Positions 34,329 through 42,937 are shown, counted from the first letter of the stretch. The stretch is DNA of 64,000 nucleotides from Marinobacter salarius (GCF_032922745.1 NZ_CP136693.1:1302001-1366000), one strand, 5' to 3'. Notes: a model not told the origin generated them from the letters alone. Numbers and translations: made by a program.

Positions 34329-35027
34329 ATGAAAACCCGAGACAAGATTCTTCTTTCGAGCCTTGATCTGTTCAACGAAAGGGGAGAGCGCAACGTAACC
34401 ACCAACCACATCGCCGCTCACCTGGCGATATCGCCGGGCAACCTGTATTACCATTTCCGTAACAAGTCCGACATCATTTACGAGATCTTTCTCGAGTATG
34501 AAAAGCTGGTGGATTTTTACCTGGATATCCCGGAGAACCGGCCCATTACCCTGGACGACCTGACCTTCTATCTCGAATCGGTGTTCGATGGCCTTTGGAG
34601 CTACCGGTTTTTTCACCGCGACCTGGAATACCTGCTCGACAGTGACCAACGCCTGCGCCAGGACTACCGCGAGTTCACCAACCGCTGTCTGACGGCGATC
34701 AGCCGGATATTCGAGAAATTGGCGGAGGCAGGGATTATCGAGCCTCAGCCCGAAGAGCTGCGTTCCGCGATGTCCCTGAACGTATGGTTGGTCATTACCA
34801 ACTGGATGGCTTTCCTGAAAACTGCCCATGCCTCTGAGGCCTCTGCTAGCCTGACTCTGACCGAGCTGAAGCAGGGCATCTATCAAGTGCTGACCCTGGA
34901 GATTCCCTATCTGACGGCGGATTACCGGGAGCAGGTGATGACCTTGCGGGAGAAGTATCGTCCGCGTTTGCCGGATTCGGTCGACGCACCGGTTTCAGGG
35001 CAGGGCGAACCCATCCGGAATCATTGA
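34329..35027 (+). CDS. TetR-family repressor, divergent from the aldehyde dehydrogenase/GMC operon
   Basis: 232 residues. TetR helix-turn-helix: KTRDKILLSSLDLFNERGE, then NVTTNHIAAHLAISPGNLYYHFRNK (residues 2-50), followed by a large ligand domain rich in aromatics (FYLESVFDGLWSYRFFHRDLEYLL). It is divergent from the aldehyde dehydrogenase operon with a 230-bp shared region and a perfect palindromic operator. I took the ATG at 34329; the upstream ATG at 34254 would add 25 residues ahead of the DNA-binding domain and has no clear ribosome site. The inducer may be an alcohol, aldehyde or fatty acid. Confidence 0.87.
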   Translation: MKTRDKILLSSLDLFNERGERNVTTNHIAAHLAISPGNLYYHFRNKSDIIYEIFLEYEKLVDFYLDIPENRPITLDDLTFYLESVFDGLWSYRFFHRDLEYLLDSDQRLRQDYREFTNRCLTAISRIFEKLAEAGIIEPQPEELRSAMSLNVWLVITNWMAFLKTAHASEASASLTLTELKQGIYQVLTLEIPYLTADYREQVMTLREKYRPRLPDSVDAPVSGQGEPIRNH

Positions 35028-35140
35028 GGAACTTTTGATCAATTGGCGTGTCAATAATTACGACATCGGGGATTCGGACATTCTCGGTGTCTCCTGAGTG
35101 AGTTCTCAGGTTTTAGCACGTCGCAAACCCTGACGTTTCA

Positions 35141-35171
35141 CCGGCCTGTCTTCTGGCAGGTCGGCTTTTTA
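35141..35171 (+). terminator. Rho-independent terminator after the TetR gene
   Basis: Stem CCGGCCTGTC / GGCAGGTCGG (10 bp with two G-U pairs), loop TTCT, followed by CTTTTTAT. It insulates the gluconate promoter from upstream transcription. Confidence 0.85.
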
Positions 35172-35207
35172 TGCCACCCCCCTCCAAACCGACCTTCCAT
35201 TGCATCC

Positions 35208-35236
35208 TTGTCAGAGCGTTTTAAATCCAATAAACT
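35208..35236 (+). promoter_or_regulatory. Promoter of the gluconate TRAP operon
   Basis: -35 TTGTCA (35208-35213) and -10 TAAACT (35231-35236) with a 17-base spacer; start of transcription would fall near 35243, inside the gnt operator. Confidence 0.7.
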
Positions 35237-35241
35237 CGTGA

Positions 35242-35257
35242 ATGTTACCGGTAACAT
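35242..35257. promoter_or_regulatory. GntR-type operator
   Basis: ATGTTACCGGTAACAT, a perfect 16-base palindrome very close to the E. coli gnt operator. It covers the expected start of transcription, so the LacI-type GntR encoded at 38813 should block initiation without gluconate. Confidence 0.88.
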
Positions 35258-35290
35258 GCGCCGGCACAAAAACAATCAGGAGATACCAAT

Positions 35291-36301
35291 ATGTTCCCGA
35301 CAAGACTCGCAGCTGGCCTTCTGTCAGCCACCCTGGCGTGCAATGCCCTTGCCGCCGATTTCAACTTCAAGTTCCAGTCTTCAGATCCTTCCGGCGTCAA
35401 GAACTTCGAGATCCAGCAGGCGTGGGCCGACCGAGTGGAAGCGATGACCGGTGGTCGTGTCGAGATTGACCTGCTGCCGGTAGGTAGCGTTGTCAGCCAC
35501 ACCGAAACCCTCGGCGCCATGAAAATGGGCGTGTTGGATGGCCATATTTCCGTGACCGGGTATTTCTCGGGAAAGGATCCTGCATTCGGCCTGATCGGTA
35601 ACACCGTTGGCGCCTGGTCCAGCCCGGATCAGCTCATTGACTACATCAACCATGGTGGCGGCTATGAGTTGATGAACGAGCTCTACAAGCCCTATGGCGT
35701 GAAATTTGTCGGCGGTGGCGGTACCGGCGTGGAGTCGTTTGTGTCGAAGAAACCGCTGGATGGCGTCGAGGATCTCAAGGGCCTGAAAATGCGCGCACCG
35801 GAAGGGCTGGTTCAGTCCGTGTTCGCCGCCGCGGGCGCATCCCCCGTGAACCTGCCGGGGTCTGAAGTCTACACGGCGTTGAGCAAGGGTGTGATTGATG
35901 CCGCGGACTACACTGTGTTCTCCACCAACCATGAGGCCGGTCTGAACGAGATTGCGCCGCACCCGGTCAATCCTGGTTTCCATTCGTTGCCATTGATTGA
36001 AATCGCGATGGACCTCAAGGAGTGGAACAAGCTGCCAGAGGACATCCAGGCCATCATGACGGTATCCGCCCGTGACTTTGCCCAGGATATCAGCACCCAG
36101 TTGGCGATGGCCGATCGTGAAGCTGTCAACGAAGCCCGGGCCAACCCGGACATTACCATCCACGACTGGTCCGCCGAAGAGCGTCGGAAGTTCCGGACCA
36201 TCGCCCGTGACCAGTGGCAGGTCTACGCGGAGCAGTCACCCAATGCCGAGAAAGTCTACCAGTCGGTGACTGAGTACCTGGAGTCCCAGGGCCTCCTCTA
36301 A
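35291..36301 (+). CDS. dctP: TRAP transporter solute-binding protein, probable gluconate
   Basis: 336 residues. A Sec signal peptide (residues 1-21, ending ALAA) precedes a DctP fold: DFNFKFQSSDPSGVKNFEIQQAWADRV, GRVEIDLLPVGSV, then ADYTVFSTNHEAGLNEIAPH. It binds substrate in the periplasm and hands it to DctQM. The operator for GntR and the following gluconokinase point to gluconate or a similar sugar acid; the ligand is inferred from context, not from the sequence of the pocket. A hairpin after the stop probably lets it be made in excess over the membrane subunits. Confidence 0.88.
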   Translation: MFPTRLAAGLLSATLACNALAADFNFKFQSSDPSGVKNFEIQQAWADRVEAMTGGRVEIDLLPVGSVVSHTETLGAMKMGVLDGHISVTGYFSGKDPAFGLIGNTVGAWSSPDQLIDYINHGGGYELMNELYKPYGVKFVGGGGTGVESFVSKKPLDGVEDLKGLKMRAPEGLVQSVFAAAGASPVNLPGSEVYTALSKGVIDAADYTVFSTNHEAGLNEIAPHPVNPGFHSLPLIEIAMDLKEWNKLPEDIQAIMTVSARDFAQDISTQLAMADREAVNEARANPDITIHDWSAEERRKFRTIARDQWQVYAEQSPNAEKVYQSVTEYLESQGLL

Positions 36302-36323
36302 AACAGGTTCCCTCGATATCAGC

Positions 36324-36348
36324 CTCCGGGGCCATAGGGCACCCGGAG
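36324..36348 (+). other. Intercistronic hairpin between dctP and dctQ
   Basis: Stem CTCCGGG / CCCGGAG around an 11-base loop in the 60-bp gap. No T-run. Such structures often protect the upstream message, giving more binding protein than permease. Confidence 0.5.
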
Positions 36349-36361
36349 CGAGGAGTTCATT

Positions 36362-36946
36362 ATGTCCGTTGAAAACAACACAGATGCCCCGGCGTCCGGT
36401 TCTGATCGCGAAGATATCCAGCCTGATAAGGGCGAGGATGTCGGGTTTACCTGGCTGGACAAGGCCATTGTCTGGCTTGGCAAGAGGCTGAGCCTGGTCT
36501 TTGCCGCGATTGTAGTGGTGTCGTTCTATGAGATTGTCCGCCGTTATGTGTTTGATTCCCCCACGCTCTGGGTGCACGAAACCGTGACCTTTGCCGGTGC
36601 CACACTGTTTGTCATTGGCGGGCTTTATGCCCTGGCTACCGATCGACACGTGCGTATTGTATTGATCTACGACGCCGTCTCTCACCGTGCCCAGCGATGG
36701 TTGCGGGTTGTCCACCACCTGCTGGGACTTGCCTTCTGCGGCATGCTGCTGTTCGCCAGCTGGTCGATGGCGACCGAAGCCGTACTGGCGCCCTGGGGTG
36801 GCTGGCGACTGGAAACCTCCGGCTCTGCCTGGAACCCGCCGTTTCCCGCGCTGTTGAAGGTGGTCATCCTGGTTGCGGTGGCGGTCATGACGCTTCAGTT
36901 CCTGTTGCACCTTATTCGCGACCTTCGTGGCAAGGGAGATAAATGA
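36362..36946 (+). CDS. dctQ: TRAP transporter small permease (DctQ)
   Basis: 194 residues with a charged cytosolic amino terminus (residues 1-35) and four transmembrane spans (about 36-60, 70-90, 110-140, 160-185). DctQ signatures: VVVSFYEIVRRYVFDSPTLW and the ETVTFAGATLFVIGGLYAL stretch, HVRIVLIYD. Its last 4 bases overlap the start of dctM (ATGA), the usual coupling. Preceded by AGCGAGGAG. Confidence 0.9.
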   Translation: MSVENNTDAPASGSDREDIQPDKGEDVGFTWLDKAIVWLGKRLSLVFAAIVVVSFYEIVRRYVFDSPTLWVHETVTFAGATLFVIGGLYALATDRHVRIVLIYDAVSHRAQRWLRVVHHLLGLAFCGMLLFASWSMATEAVLAPWGGWRLETSGSAWNPPFPALLKVVILVAVAVMTLQFLLHLIRDLRGKGDK

Positions 36947-38262
36947 TGTTTGAACTGGCCTCCCTTGGTATCGGCTATGGCAGCCTGTTGATGCTTGTCA
37001 TGCTGATTGTATTGCTCCTGACCGGTATGCAACTGGCGTTTGCCACCGGTCTGGTCGCTCTTGTGTTCGCGCTCGGTTGGTTTGGCCCGGATGCCCTGCC
37101 CATTGTCAGCAGCCGTCTGTACAGTTTTATCGGCAACTATGTGTTCCTGGCGGTGCCCATGTTCGTGTTGATGGCCTCGCTGCTGGATCATTCCGGCATT
37201 GCCCGGGACCTTTTCGATGCCATGGCTCGCCTGGGTCGCAAGCTCCGGGGTGGTGTGGCCATCCAGACGCTGGTGGTGGCCGTGATCCTCGCCTCCATGT
37301 CCGGTGTGATCGGTGGCGAGACGGTGTTGCTGGGCATCCTGGCGCTACCGCAAATGCTGCGCCTCGGATACGACCGCAAACTCGCCATTGGCACCACCTG
37401 TGCCGGTGGGGCACTCGGCACCATGCTGCCTCCCAGCATCGTACTGATTATCTACGGTCTGACCGCCAACGTGTCCATCGGCGACCTGTTCAAAGGGGCC
37501 TTCTTGCCCGCACTGATACTGGCGCTGCTCTATATGGGGTATGTGTTGATCCGGGTTTGGCTGAAGCCGGAGATGGCGCCGCTGCCCTCGGATCAGGACA
37601 CGCCTGAAACACCAATGCCGAACTTCTTCAAGGCATTGCTGTTTCCTCTGCTGTCCGTGGTTGTGGTGCTGGGGAGCATCTATGGCGGTGTGGCGTCGGT
37701 CACGGAAGCCTCGGCCCTGGGCGTGATGGGTATTGCCATCAGCACCTGGATTCGTGGTGAGCTGTCTCTTGCCATGGTGCGCAAGGCCACCATCAGCACG
37801 CTGCGGGTGTGCGGCATGATTATCTGGATTGGTATCGGCGCAACCGCTCTGGTGGGCGTCTACAACCTCATGGGCGGTATCGATTTCGTCCGCGACATGG
37901 TTTTCGCCGTCAGCGGTGGCCATGGCCTGACGACGATCCTGTTCATGATGCTGATCCTGCTCATCCTGGGTATGTTCCTGGACTGGGTCGGCGTTGCCTT
38001 GCTCACCATGCCGATCTTCGTGCCGATTGTGACGGAACTGGGCTATAGCCCGATCTGGTTCGGGGTGGTGTTCTGCATGAACATGCAGGTGTCCTTCCTG
38101 TCTCCGCCGTTTGGCCCGGCGGCCTTCTATCTCAAGACCGTGACGCCAAAAGACATCTCCCTGGGGGAGATCTTCCGTGCCCTGCTGCCGTTTATCGCGC
38201 TTCAGGTGGTCGCCCTTGGTCTGCTGATTGTGTTCCCTCAATTGGCGCTATGGTGGCAGTGA
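36943..38262 (+). CDS. dctM: TRAP transporter large permease (DctM)
   Basis: 439 residues, 11-12 transmembrane spans, sodium-driven transport subunit. Family marks: FLAVPMFVLMASLLDHSGIARDLFDA, the GGETVLLGILALPQM and CAGGALGTMLPPSIVLIIYG helix-loop, and LGMFLDWVGVALLTMPIFVPI followed by MQVSFLSPPFGPAAFYL. Its start overlaps dctQ and its stop is one base ahead of the gluconokinase start, so all four genes form one transcription unit. Confidence 0.93.
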   Translation: MMFELASLGIGYGSLLMLVMLIVLLLTGMQLAFATGLVALVFALGWFGPDALPIVSSRLYSFIGNYVFLAVPMFVLMASLLDHSGIARDLFDAMARLGRKLRGGVAIQTLVVAVILASMSGVIGGETVLLGILALPQMLRLGYDRKLAIGTTCAGGALGTMLPPSIVLIIYGLTANVSIGDLFKGAFLPALILALLYMGYVLIRVWLKPEMAPLPSDQDTPETPMPNFFKALLFPLLSVVVVLGSIYGGVASVTEASALGVMGIAISTWIRGELSLAMVRKATISTLRVCGMIIWIGIGATALVGVYNLMGGIDFVRDMVFAVSGGHGLTTILFMMLILLILGMFLDWVGVALLTMPIFVPIVTELGYSPIWFGVVFCMNMQVSFLSPPFGPAAFYLKTVTPKDISLGEIFRALLPFIALQVVALGLLIVFPQLALWWQ

Positions 38263-38263
38263 C

Positions 38264-38791
38264 ATGAGTGAAAGGATGACACCAAAGACACCAAAAATCG
38301 TGGTGATGGGCGTGTCCGGGTGTGGCAAAAGCCTCACCGGAGCCAGGCTTGCACAGGAACTCGGCGTTCCGTTTTTCGACGCGGACGATTACCACAGCCG
38401 TGCCAACGTGGAGAAAATGGCAGCCGGTATTCCGCTGACCGATGAGGATCGTCTCGGTTGGCTGGATGACCTCGCCAAGTTGATCCGGCGGGAGGAGGGT
38501 GGCCTGGTGCTGGCCTGTTCCGCCCTGAAGCGCGTCTACCGCGAGCGTTTGCAGGGGGGCAGCCCTGAAACCAGGTTCGTTTATCTCAAGGGGGATTTTG
38601 AAACCATCTGGGCGCGCCACTCCAGCCGAACCGATCATTACTTCAATGGTCACGCGATGCTGGAGAGCCAGTTCCATTTGCTGGAGGAGCCGGGGCCGGG
38701 TGAAAACGCGGTGGCCGTCGATGTCTCCGGTACGCCGGAGCAAGTGATCCGTCACTGCCTTGTCGGGCTCGGGTATGATAGGCCTCTTTGA
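38264..38791 (+). CDS. gntK: Gluconokinase
   Basis: 175 residues. Phosphorylates gluconate to 6-phosphogluconate, feeding the Entner-Doudoroff and pentose-phosphate routes. P-loop VMGVSGCGKSLTG (residues 14-26), the FFDADDYHSRANVEKMAAGIPLTDEDR segment characteristic of GntK, and LACSALKRVYRERL. The start at 38264 follows the dctM stop by one base. Cysteine inside the P-loop (GCGKS) replaces the common Ser; this occurs in some GntK proteins. Confidence 0.93.
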   Translation: MSERMTPKTPKIVVMGVSGCGKSLTGARLAQELGVPFFDADDYHSRANVEKMAAGIPLTDEDRLGWLDDLAKLIRREEGGLVLACSALKRVYRERLQGGSPETRFVYLKGDFETIWARHSSRTDHYFNGHAMLESQFHLLEEPGPGENAVAVDVSGTPEQVIRHCLVGLGYDRPL

Positions 38792-38812
38792 ACGTTCTGG
38801 CTGGAGCCGTAA

Positions 38813-39811
38813 ATGGTAAAGAACAAACGTCCCACATTGCAGGACATTGCGGACCGGGTTGGTGCTACCAAGATGACGGTCAGCCGTTGCCTTCGTGGCG
38901 CAGACAATGTCTCCAAGCCCATGCGGGAGCGGATCTTTGCCGAAGCCGAAGCACTGGGGTATATCCCCAATCGCGCGCCGGACCTGTTGTCCAAGTCCAC
39001 CAGCCACGCCATTGGTGTGTTGCTTCCGTCCCTGACCAACCAGGTCTTTGCGGATGTGATCAAGGGTGTGGAAGCGGTTACCGAGCCCGCCGGTTACCAC
39101 CTGATGCTGTCTCACTACGGCTACAGCCCCGAGATTGAGGAGCGCAGCCTGTCATCGCTGCTGTCCTACAACGTGGACGGCGTGATTCTCTCCGAGAGTC
39201 AGCACACGGGCCGCACGCTGAGGATGCTTCAGACCGCTGGGGTGCCCACCGTGGAAATCATGGACACGCATTCGACCCCGTTCGAGCAGGCTGTCGGGTT
39301 TGATAACGTCAGCGCGGCTTATGATATGGTGCGGGAGATGATCCGGCTTGGACGCAGGCGCGTGGTCTATCTCGCCGTGCGGCTGGATGCCCGTACCTTG
39401 CAACGTCAGCAAGGGTACAGCCGGGCAATGGAAGAGCAGGGGCTGACGCCAGTCACCCTGCGCAGCGAGCAACGCTCGTCTTTTAGTGTGGGTGCCACCC
39501 TGATGGCGCGGATACTGGAGGAGAATCCGGACGTTGACGGCATATTCTGCACCAACGACGACGTTGCGATTGGTGCGTTTTTCGAGTGTCAGCGCCGGGC
39601 CATTCCGGTGCCAGAGCGGATTGCGATCGCCGGTTTCCATGGTCACGACGTTGGCCGCGTGATGGTGCCTCCCCTGGCGAGTGTGATCACACCACGGGAG
39701 GCCGTGGGCCAGAGAGCGGCCCAGGAGCTGCTTGCCCGCCTGGGCGGTGCCGGCATCAGCGAGCCGCGTATCGATCTGGGCTACCGGATAGAGCGTGGAG
39801 GCACGCTCTAG
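38813..39811 (+). CDS. gntR: Gluconate operon repressor GntR, LacI family
   Basis: 332 residues. The amino-terminal LacI helix-turn-helix reads PTLQDIADRVGATKMTVSRCLRG with hinge NRAPDLLSKSTSHAIGVLLPS, and the periplasmic-binding-like effector domain follows. The sequence up to LTNQVFADVIKGVEAVTE matches E. coli GntR closely. It sits 21 bp after gntK and should bind the operator at 35242-35257, releasing DNA on gluconate or 6-phosphogluconate. Its TAG stop directly abuts the stop of convergent engB (no intervening base). Confidence 0.9.
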   Translation: MVKNKRPTLQDIADRVGATKMTVSRCLRGADNVSKPMRERIFAEAEALGYIPNRAPDLLSKSTSHAIGVLLPSLTNQVFADVIKGVEAVTEPAGYHLMLSHYGYSPEIEERSLSSLLSYNVDGVILSESQHTGRTLRMLQTAGVPTVEIMDTHSTPFEQAVGFDNVSAAYDMVREMIRLGRRRVVYLAVRLDARTLQRQQGYSRAMEEQGLTPVTLRSEQRSSFSVGATLMARILEENPDVDGIFCTNDDVAIGAFFECQRRAIPVPERIAIAGFHGHDVGRVMVPPLASVITPREAVGQRAAQELLARLGGAGISEPRIDLGYRIERGGTL

Positions 39812-40450
39812 TTAGTCGTCGGTTTCCAGCCAGGCGGTCAGTGCCTCCCGGCATTCGTCGACTCCCCGTTTTGACGTTGCCGAGAACATAATCAGGTGCT
39901 CCACGCACTGGAACTCTTCCAGCTTTTTGGCAATGCCCATCATGGCCGTTTTGGCCTGACCAAATTTCAGTTTGTCGGCCTTGGTGGCAAGAATCATCAG
40001 TGGAAGGTTGTTATGTTCGCACCATTCCACCATCATTTGGTCGAAGTCCGTCAATGGGTGGCGTATATCCATGACCAGTACCAGCCCTCGCAGGCAGCGG
40101 CGATCATTCAGGTAGTGGCCCAGATGTTTCTGCCAGTCGTCTTTCATATCCCGGGACACTTTGGCGTAACCGTACCCGGGCAGATCGACCATTCGGCAGT
40201 TTTCCCGGTTGAGTGAGAAGAAATTGATCAGCCGGGTGCGCCCGGGGGTCTTACTGGTACGGGCCAGCTTGCCGTTGGTGGTGATGCAATTGATGGCGCT
40301 GGATTTGCCCGCGTTCGAGCGGCCGGCGAAGGCCACCTCGGAGCCGTGGTCTGGAGGGCATTCCTCCAGGCGTGAGGCACTGATCAGGAACCGGGCGCTG
40401 TTGAACGAGAGGCTTTTTTGAGTCAGGTCTGATGACACGGGTGTTGGCAT
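39812..40450 (-). CDS. engB: Ribosome biogenesis GTP-binding protein EngB (YsxC/YihA)
   Basis: 212-residue small GTPase needed for 50S subunit assembly. G1 VAFAGRSNAGKSSAIN, G2-region SKTPGRTRLINFF, G3 DLPGYGYAKV, G4 ATKADKL and G5 FSATSKRG all present. Divergent from the cytochrome c4 gene, as in Pseudomonas. Start is ATG at 40450. Confidence 0.96.
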   Translation of the reverse strand: MPTPVSSDLTQKSLSFNSARFLISASRLEECPPDHGSEVAFAGRSNAGKSSAINCITTNGKLARTSKTPGRTRLINFFSLNRENCRMVDLPGYGYAKVSRDMKDDWQKHLGHYLNDRRCLRGLVLVMDIRHPLTDFDQMMVEWCEHNNLPLMILATKADKLKFGQAKTAMMGIAKKLEEFQCVEHLIMFSATSKRGVDECREALTAWLETDD

Positions 40451-40460
40451 TCCTATTGGA

Positions 40461-40488
40461 TTTCAGTTATCAGGGATTAATGTATAAT
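40461..40488 (+). promoter_or_regulatory. Candidate promoter of the cytochrome c4 gene
   Basis: TATAAT (40483-40488, perfect -10) with TTTCAG (40461-40466) 16 bases upstream. A leader of about 120 bases would follow. Confidence 0.5.
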
Positions 40489-40612
40489 GCTACACCAAAT
40501 CCGGGCAGTACGCTGAGCGTTGCTGCTGAACAGCCCCGGTTTGAGCCTTATTGGCCAGTGCCTGCCGGCTGCATAACGAAGAAAACTTTTGGATGAGAGA
40601 AGCGGAGCGAGC

Positions 40613-41221
40613 ATGAAAAAACTGATCGCAGGAGTTGTTCTCGGTGTTGGCCTCACAGCGATGGCTCACGGGGCGGGAGATCCTGAAGCAGGCGAAGCAA
40701 ATGCAGCAGTGTGTGCCGGGTGTCATGGCCAGGGCGGTGCCAAGCCGGTCATGGCGGTTTACCCGAAGCTGGCGGGCATTGGCGAAGAGTATCTGTACCA
40801 ACAATTGGTTGCGATCAAGGAAGGCAAGCGTGAAATTGCCGAAATGACGGGCCTTTTAAGCGACATGTCTGACCAGGATCTGCAGGATCTTGCGGCCTAT
40901 TTCGACAATCAGGATATCACCGTGGCTCAGGCCAACCCCGATCTGGTTGATGAGGGGCAGATGCTATACCGCGGTGGCAACATGGCTTCTGGCGTGCCGG
41001 CGTGTGCCGGATGTCACAACCCTCGAGGTATGGGCAATGAGCCTGCCGGCTACCCCAGGCTCAGTGGTCAGAGTGCTGAATACGTTGAAAAGCAGCTCAA
41101 GGCATACCGTGGTGGTGAACGTGACGCTGGCCAGAGCGCGTCCATCATGATGGATGTGGCTGCGAAGTTGACCGATACTGAGATCAAGGCCGTTGCGAGC
41201 TACGTGTCCGGTCTTCAGTGA
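40613..41221 (+). CDS. Cytochrome c4, dihaem
   Basis: 202-residue periplasmic electron carrier. Signal peptide (1-20, ending AHGAGD) and two haem-binding motifs, CAGCHGQGG and CAGCHNPRG, in two homologous domains; axial-ligand methionines are available in each. It usually passes electrons from the bc1 complex to cytochrome cbb3 oxidases. The ATG at 40613 is chosen over an upstream TTG (40589) because the MKKLIAGV signal peptide begins here and GGAG precedes. Ends at a strong terminator. Confidence 0.93.
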   Translation: MKKLIAGVVLGVGLTAMAHGAGDPEAGEANAAVCAGCHGQGGAKPVMAVYPKLAGIGEEYLYQQLVAIKEGKREIAEMTGLLSDMSDQDLQDLAAYFDNQDITVAQANPDLVDEGQMLYRGGNMASGVPACAGCHNPRGMGNEPAGYPRLSGQSAEYVEKQLKAYRGGERDAGQSASIMMDVAAKLTDTEIKAVASYVSGLQ

Positions 41222-41243
41222 TGTTTGGCACGCGCTACGACTG

Positions 41244-41270
41244 AAAAACCCCGCAGATGCGGGGTTTTTT
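41244..41270. terminator. Terminator after cytochrome c4
   Basis: Perfect 11-bp stem AAAAACCCCGC / GCGGGGTTTTT with an AGAT loop and an additional T. Classic Rho-independent form; the symmetrical A/T runs could also work on the other strand. Confidence 0.95.
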
Positions 41271-41368
41271 ATGGGTTGCCGCTGTTTAATCCATGCACGG
41301 TGGAACTTTTCGTGCCTGCTGGGTCATAATCCCTTCAATTCATCCAATCTGATAACCGGAGACCATGA

Positions 41369-42007
41369 ATGATCCGACTAATCCGGACCACCGCACTATC
41401 CATCCTGGCCATGTCGTTTATTGCGCAGGCCAGCGCAGCCAACTGGGAAGAAGGGACGCACTACCAGGTGCTGGATACCCCGGTGAGAACCGCCAGTGAG
41501 AGTGGTATCGAGGTGGCTGAGGTCTTTTGGTATGGCTGCCCCCACTGCTACACCTTCAAGCCGCTGGTCGAAAGCTGGGCGGAAGATCTGCCTGAAGACG
41601 TCAACTACGTAAAAATTCCTGCGGCCCTTGGCCGCTCCTGGGAACCCCATGCCAAGGCCTTTTACGCGCTGGAAGCCATGGGAGAGCTGGATAAGGTTCA
41701 TGACGCCCTGTTTGACGCGCTTGCAGGTGAGCGCCGCCCGTTGAATTCGGGTGAGGCTCTCGCCGATTTCGTGGCAGGGCACGGCGTCGACGGTGAAGAA
41801 TTTCTCAAGAATTACAACAGTTTCGGTGTGAACGCCAAAATGCAGCAGGCTCAGGCCAAGATTCGCGGTGCGCGTGTTACCGGCACACCGACTATGCTTG
41901 TGAATGGTAAGTACAGGGTCACGGCTTCCATGGCGGGTGGCCATGAAGCGGTACTGGAGGTTGTCGATTACCTGATTGAGCAGGAGCGTGCTGGTCAGGC
42001 CGAGTAA
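41369..42007 (+). CDS. dsbA: Periplasmic thiol:disulphide interchange protein DsbA
   Basis: Oxidises cysteine pairs of exported proteins. 212 residues: signal peptide (1-23, ending AQASA), thioredoxin fold with active site Cys57-Pro-His-Cys60 in FWYGCPHCYTFKPL, the inserted helical domain, and the cis-proline loop TGTPTMLVNGKY. Neighbours cytochrome c4 upstream and an endonuclease-like gene downstream match Pseudomonas. A stable hairpin follows at 42014-42043. Confidence 0.96.
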   Translation: MIRLIRTTALSILAMSFIAQASAANWEEGTHYQVLDTPVRTASESGIEVAEVFWYGCPHCYTFKPLVESWAEDLPEDVNYVKIPAALGRSWEPHAKAFYALEAMGELDKVHDALFDALAGERRPLNSGEALADFVAGHGVDGEEFLKNYNSFGVNAKMQQAQAKIRGARVTGTPTMLVNGKYRVTASMAGGHEAVLEVVDYLIEQERAGQAE

Positions 42008-42013
42008 ACGCAT

Positions 42014-42043
42014 AGACCCGGTCCGCTGGCCGTGACCGGGTCT
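42014..42043 (+). terminator. Hairpin after dsbA, possible weak terminator
   Basis: Perfect 10-bp stem AGACCCGGTC / GACCGGGTCT, loop CGCTGGCCGT, followed by TGTCAGG. The lack of a T-run means partial read-through into the next gene (start 42067) is likely. Confidence 0.5.
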
Positions 42044-42066
42044 TGTCAGGAGTCTGAGCTGCCATC

Positions 42067-42927
42067 ATGTACAACCGTATTCGCAAGCAGCTGAATGGTA
42101 TCCTCAGGTCGACGAACGGCCCGCGCGGGGCTTGTTCCGGCGATGAGCATGTTCCAGCGTTCGAAGCGCATCGTCACATCCGGCTGCTGACCTTTAATAT
42201 CCAGGTCGGCATCAACACTTCCTCTTACCGTCACTACTTCACCCGAAGCTGGCAGCACTTTCTGCCTCATCGCAACCGCATCCAGAATCTGGACCGTATC
42301 GCCACCCTGCTGAGCAACTACGATGTGGTCGCCCTGCAGGAGTGTGATGGCGGCAGTCTGCGCAGTGGTTACATCAACCAGGTTCAGTATCTGGCGGAGG
42401 CTTCAGGTATTCCTTACTGGTACCAGCAGCTCAACCGGAACCTTGGGCAGCTGGCTCAGCACAGCAATGGCCTGCTGAGTCGTTATCGTCCGCTGGATGT
42501 GAAAGAGCACCGTTTGCCCGGACTGATTCCGGGGAGAGGTGCCATTATCGCCCGTTATGGGGCCGAAGAAGATCCACTGGTGCTGGTGATGATGCACCTC
42601 TCGCTCAGCAAGGCGGCTCAGCAGCGGCAACTGGCGTATATTCAGGAGTTGATTTCCGAGTATCAGCATGTGGTTCTCATGGGGGATCTGAATAACCACG
42701 CAGAGCAGTTGTTGAGGAACACGCCGCTGAAGCATTCGAACCTGGTTCCGTTGCCCGAGACGGCCCACAGTTTTCCGAGTTGGCGGCCGGAGAGGGCGTT
42801 GGACCACATACTGGTCAGTCCCAGCCTGGAGATACGACGGTCAGAGGTAGTCAGCTATCCCGTGTCGGATCATTTGCCGATCGCCATGGACATCAAGTTG
42901 CCCAAAGGGTATCTGGAAACGTTTTAG
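42067..42927 (+). CDS. Endonuclease/exonuclease/phosphatase-family protein
   Basis: 286 residues of the EEP fold (DNase I / exonuclease III / inositol phosphatase superfamily). Metal and catalytic marks: RLLTFNIQVG (Asn), VVALQECDGG (Glu), MMHLSLS (His), VLMGDLNNH (Asp, Asn), LDHILVS (Asp) and VSDHLPI (Asp-His). No signal peptide. In Pseudomonas an EEP gene also follows dsbA. Substrate unknown: nucleic acid or phospholipid headgroup are both possible. Confidence 0.85.
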   Translation: MYNRIRKQLNGILRSTNGPRGACSGDEHVPAFEAHRHIRLLTFNIQVGINTSSYRHYFTRSWQHFLPHRNRIQNLDRIATLLSNYDVVALQECDGGSLRSGYINQVQYLAEASGIPYWYQQLNRNLGQLAQHSNGLLSRYRPLDVKEHRLPGLIPGRGAIIARYGAEEDPLVLVMMHLSLSKAAQQRQLAYIQELISEYQHVVLMGDLNNHAEQLLRNTPLKHSNLVPLPETAHSFPSWRPERALDHILVSPSLEIRRSEVVSYPVSDHLPIAMDIKLPKGYLETF

Positions 42928-42937
42928 GGGCAGGCAC

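Noticed and set aside
37345..38241. 298-residue open frame antisense to dctM
   Set aside because: Composition is low-complexity His/Gln/Asp, typical of a shadow frame; the TRAP permease is unambiguous.
41396..42013. 205-residue open frame antisense to dsbA
   Set aside because: DsbA has a clear signal peptide and CPHC site; the antisense frame shows no family features.
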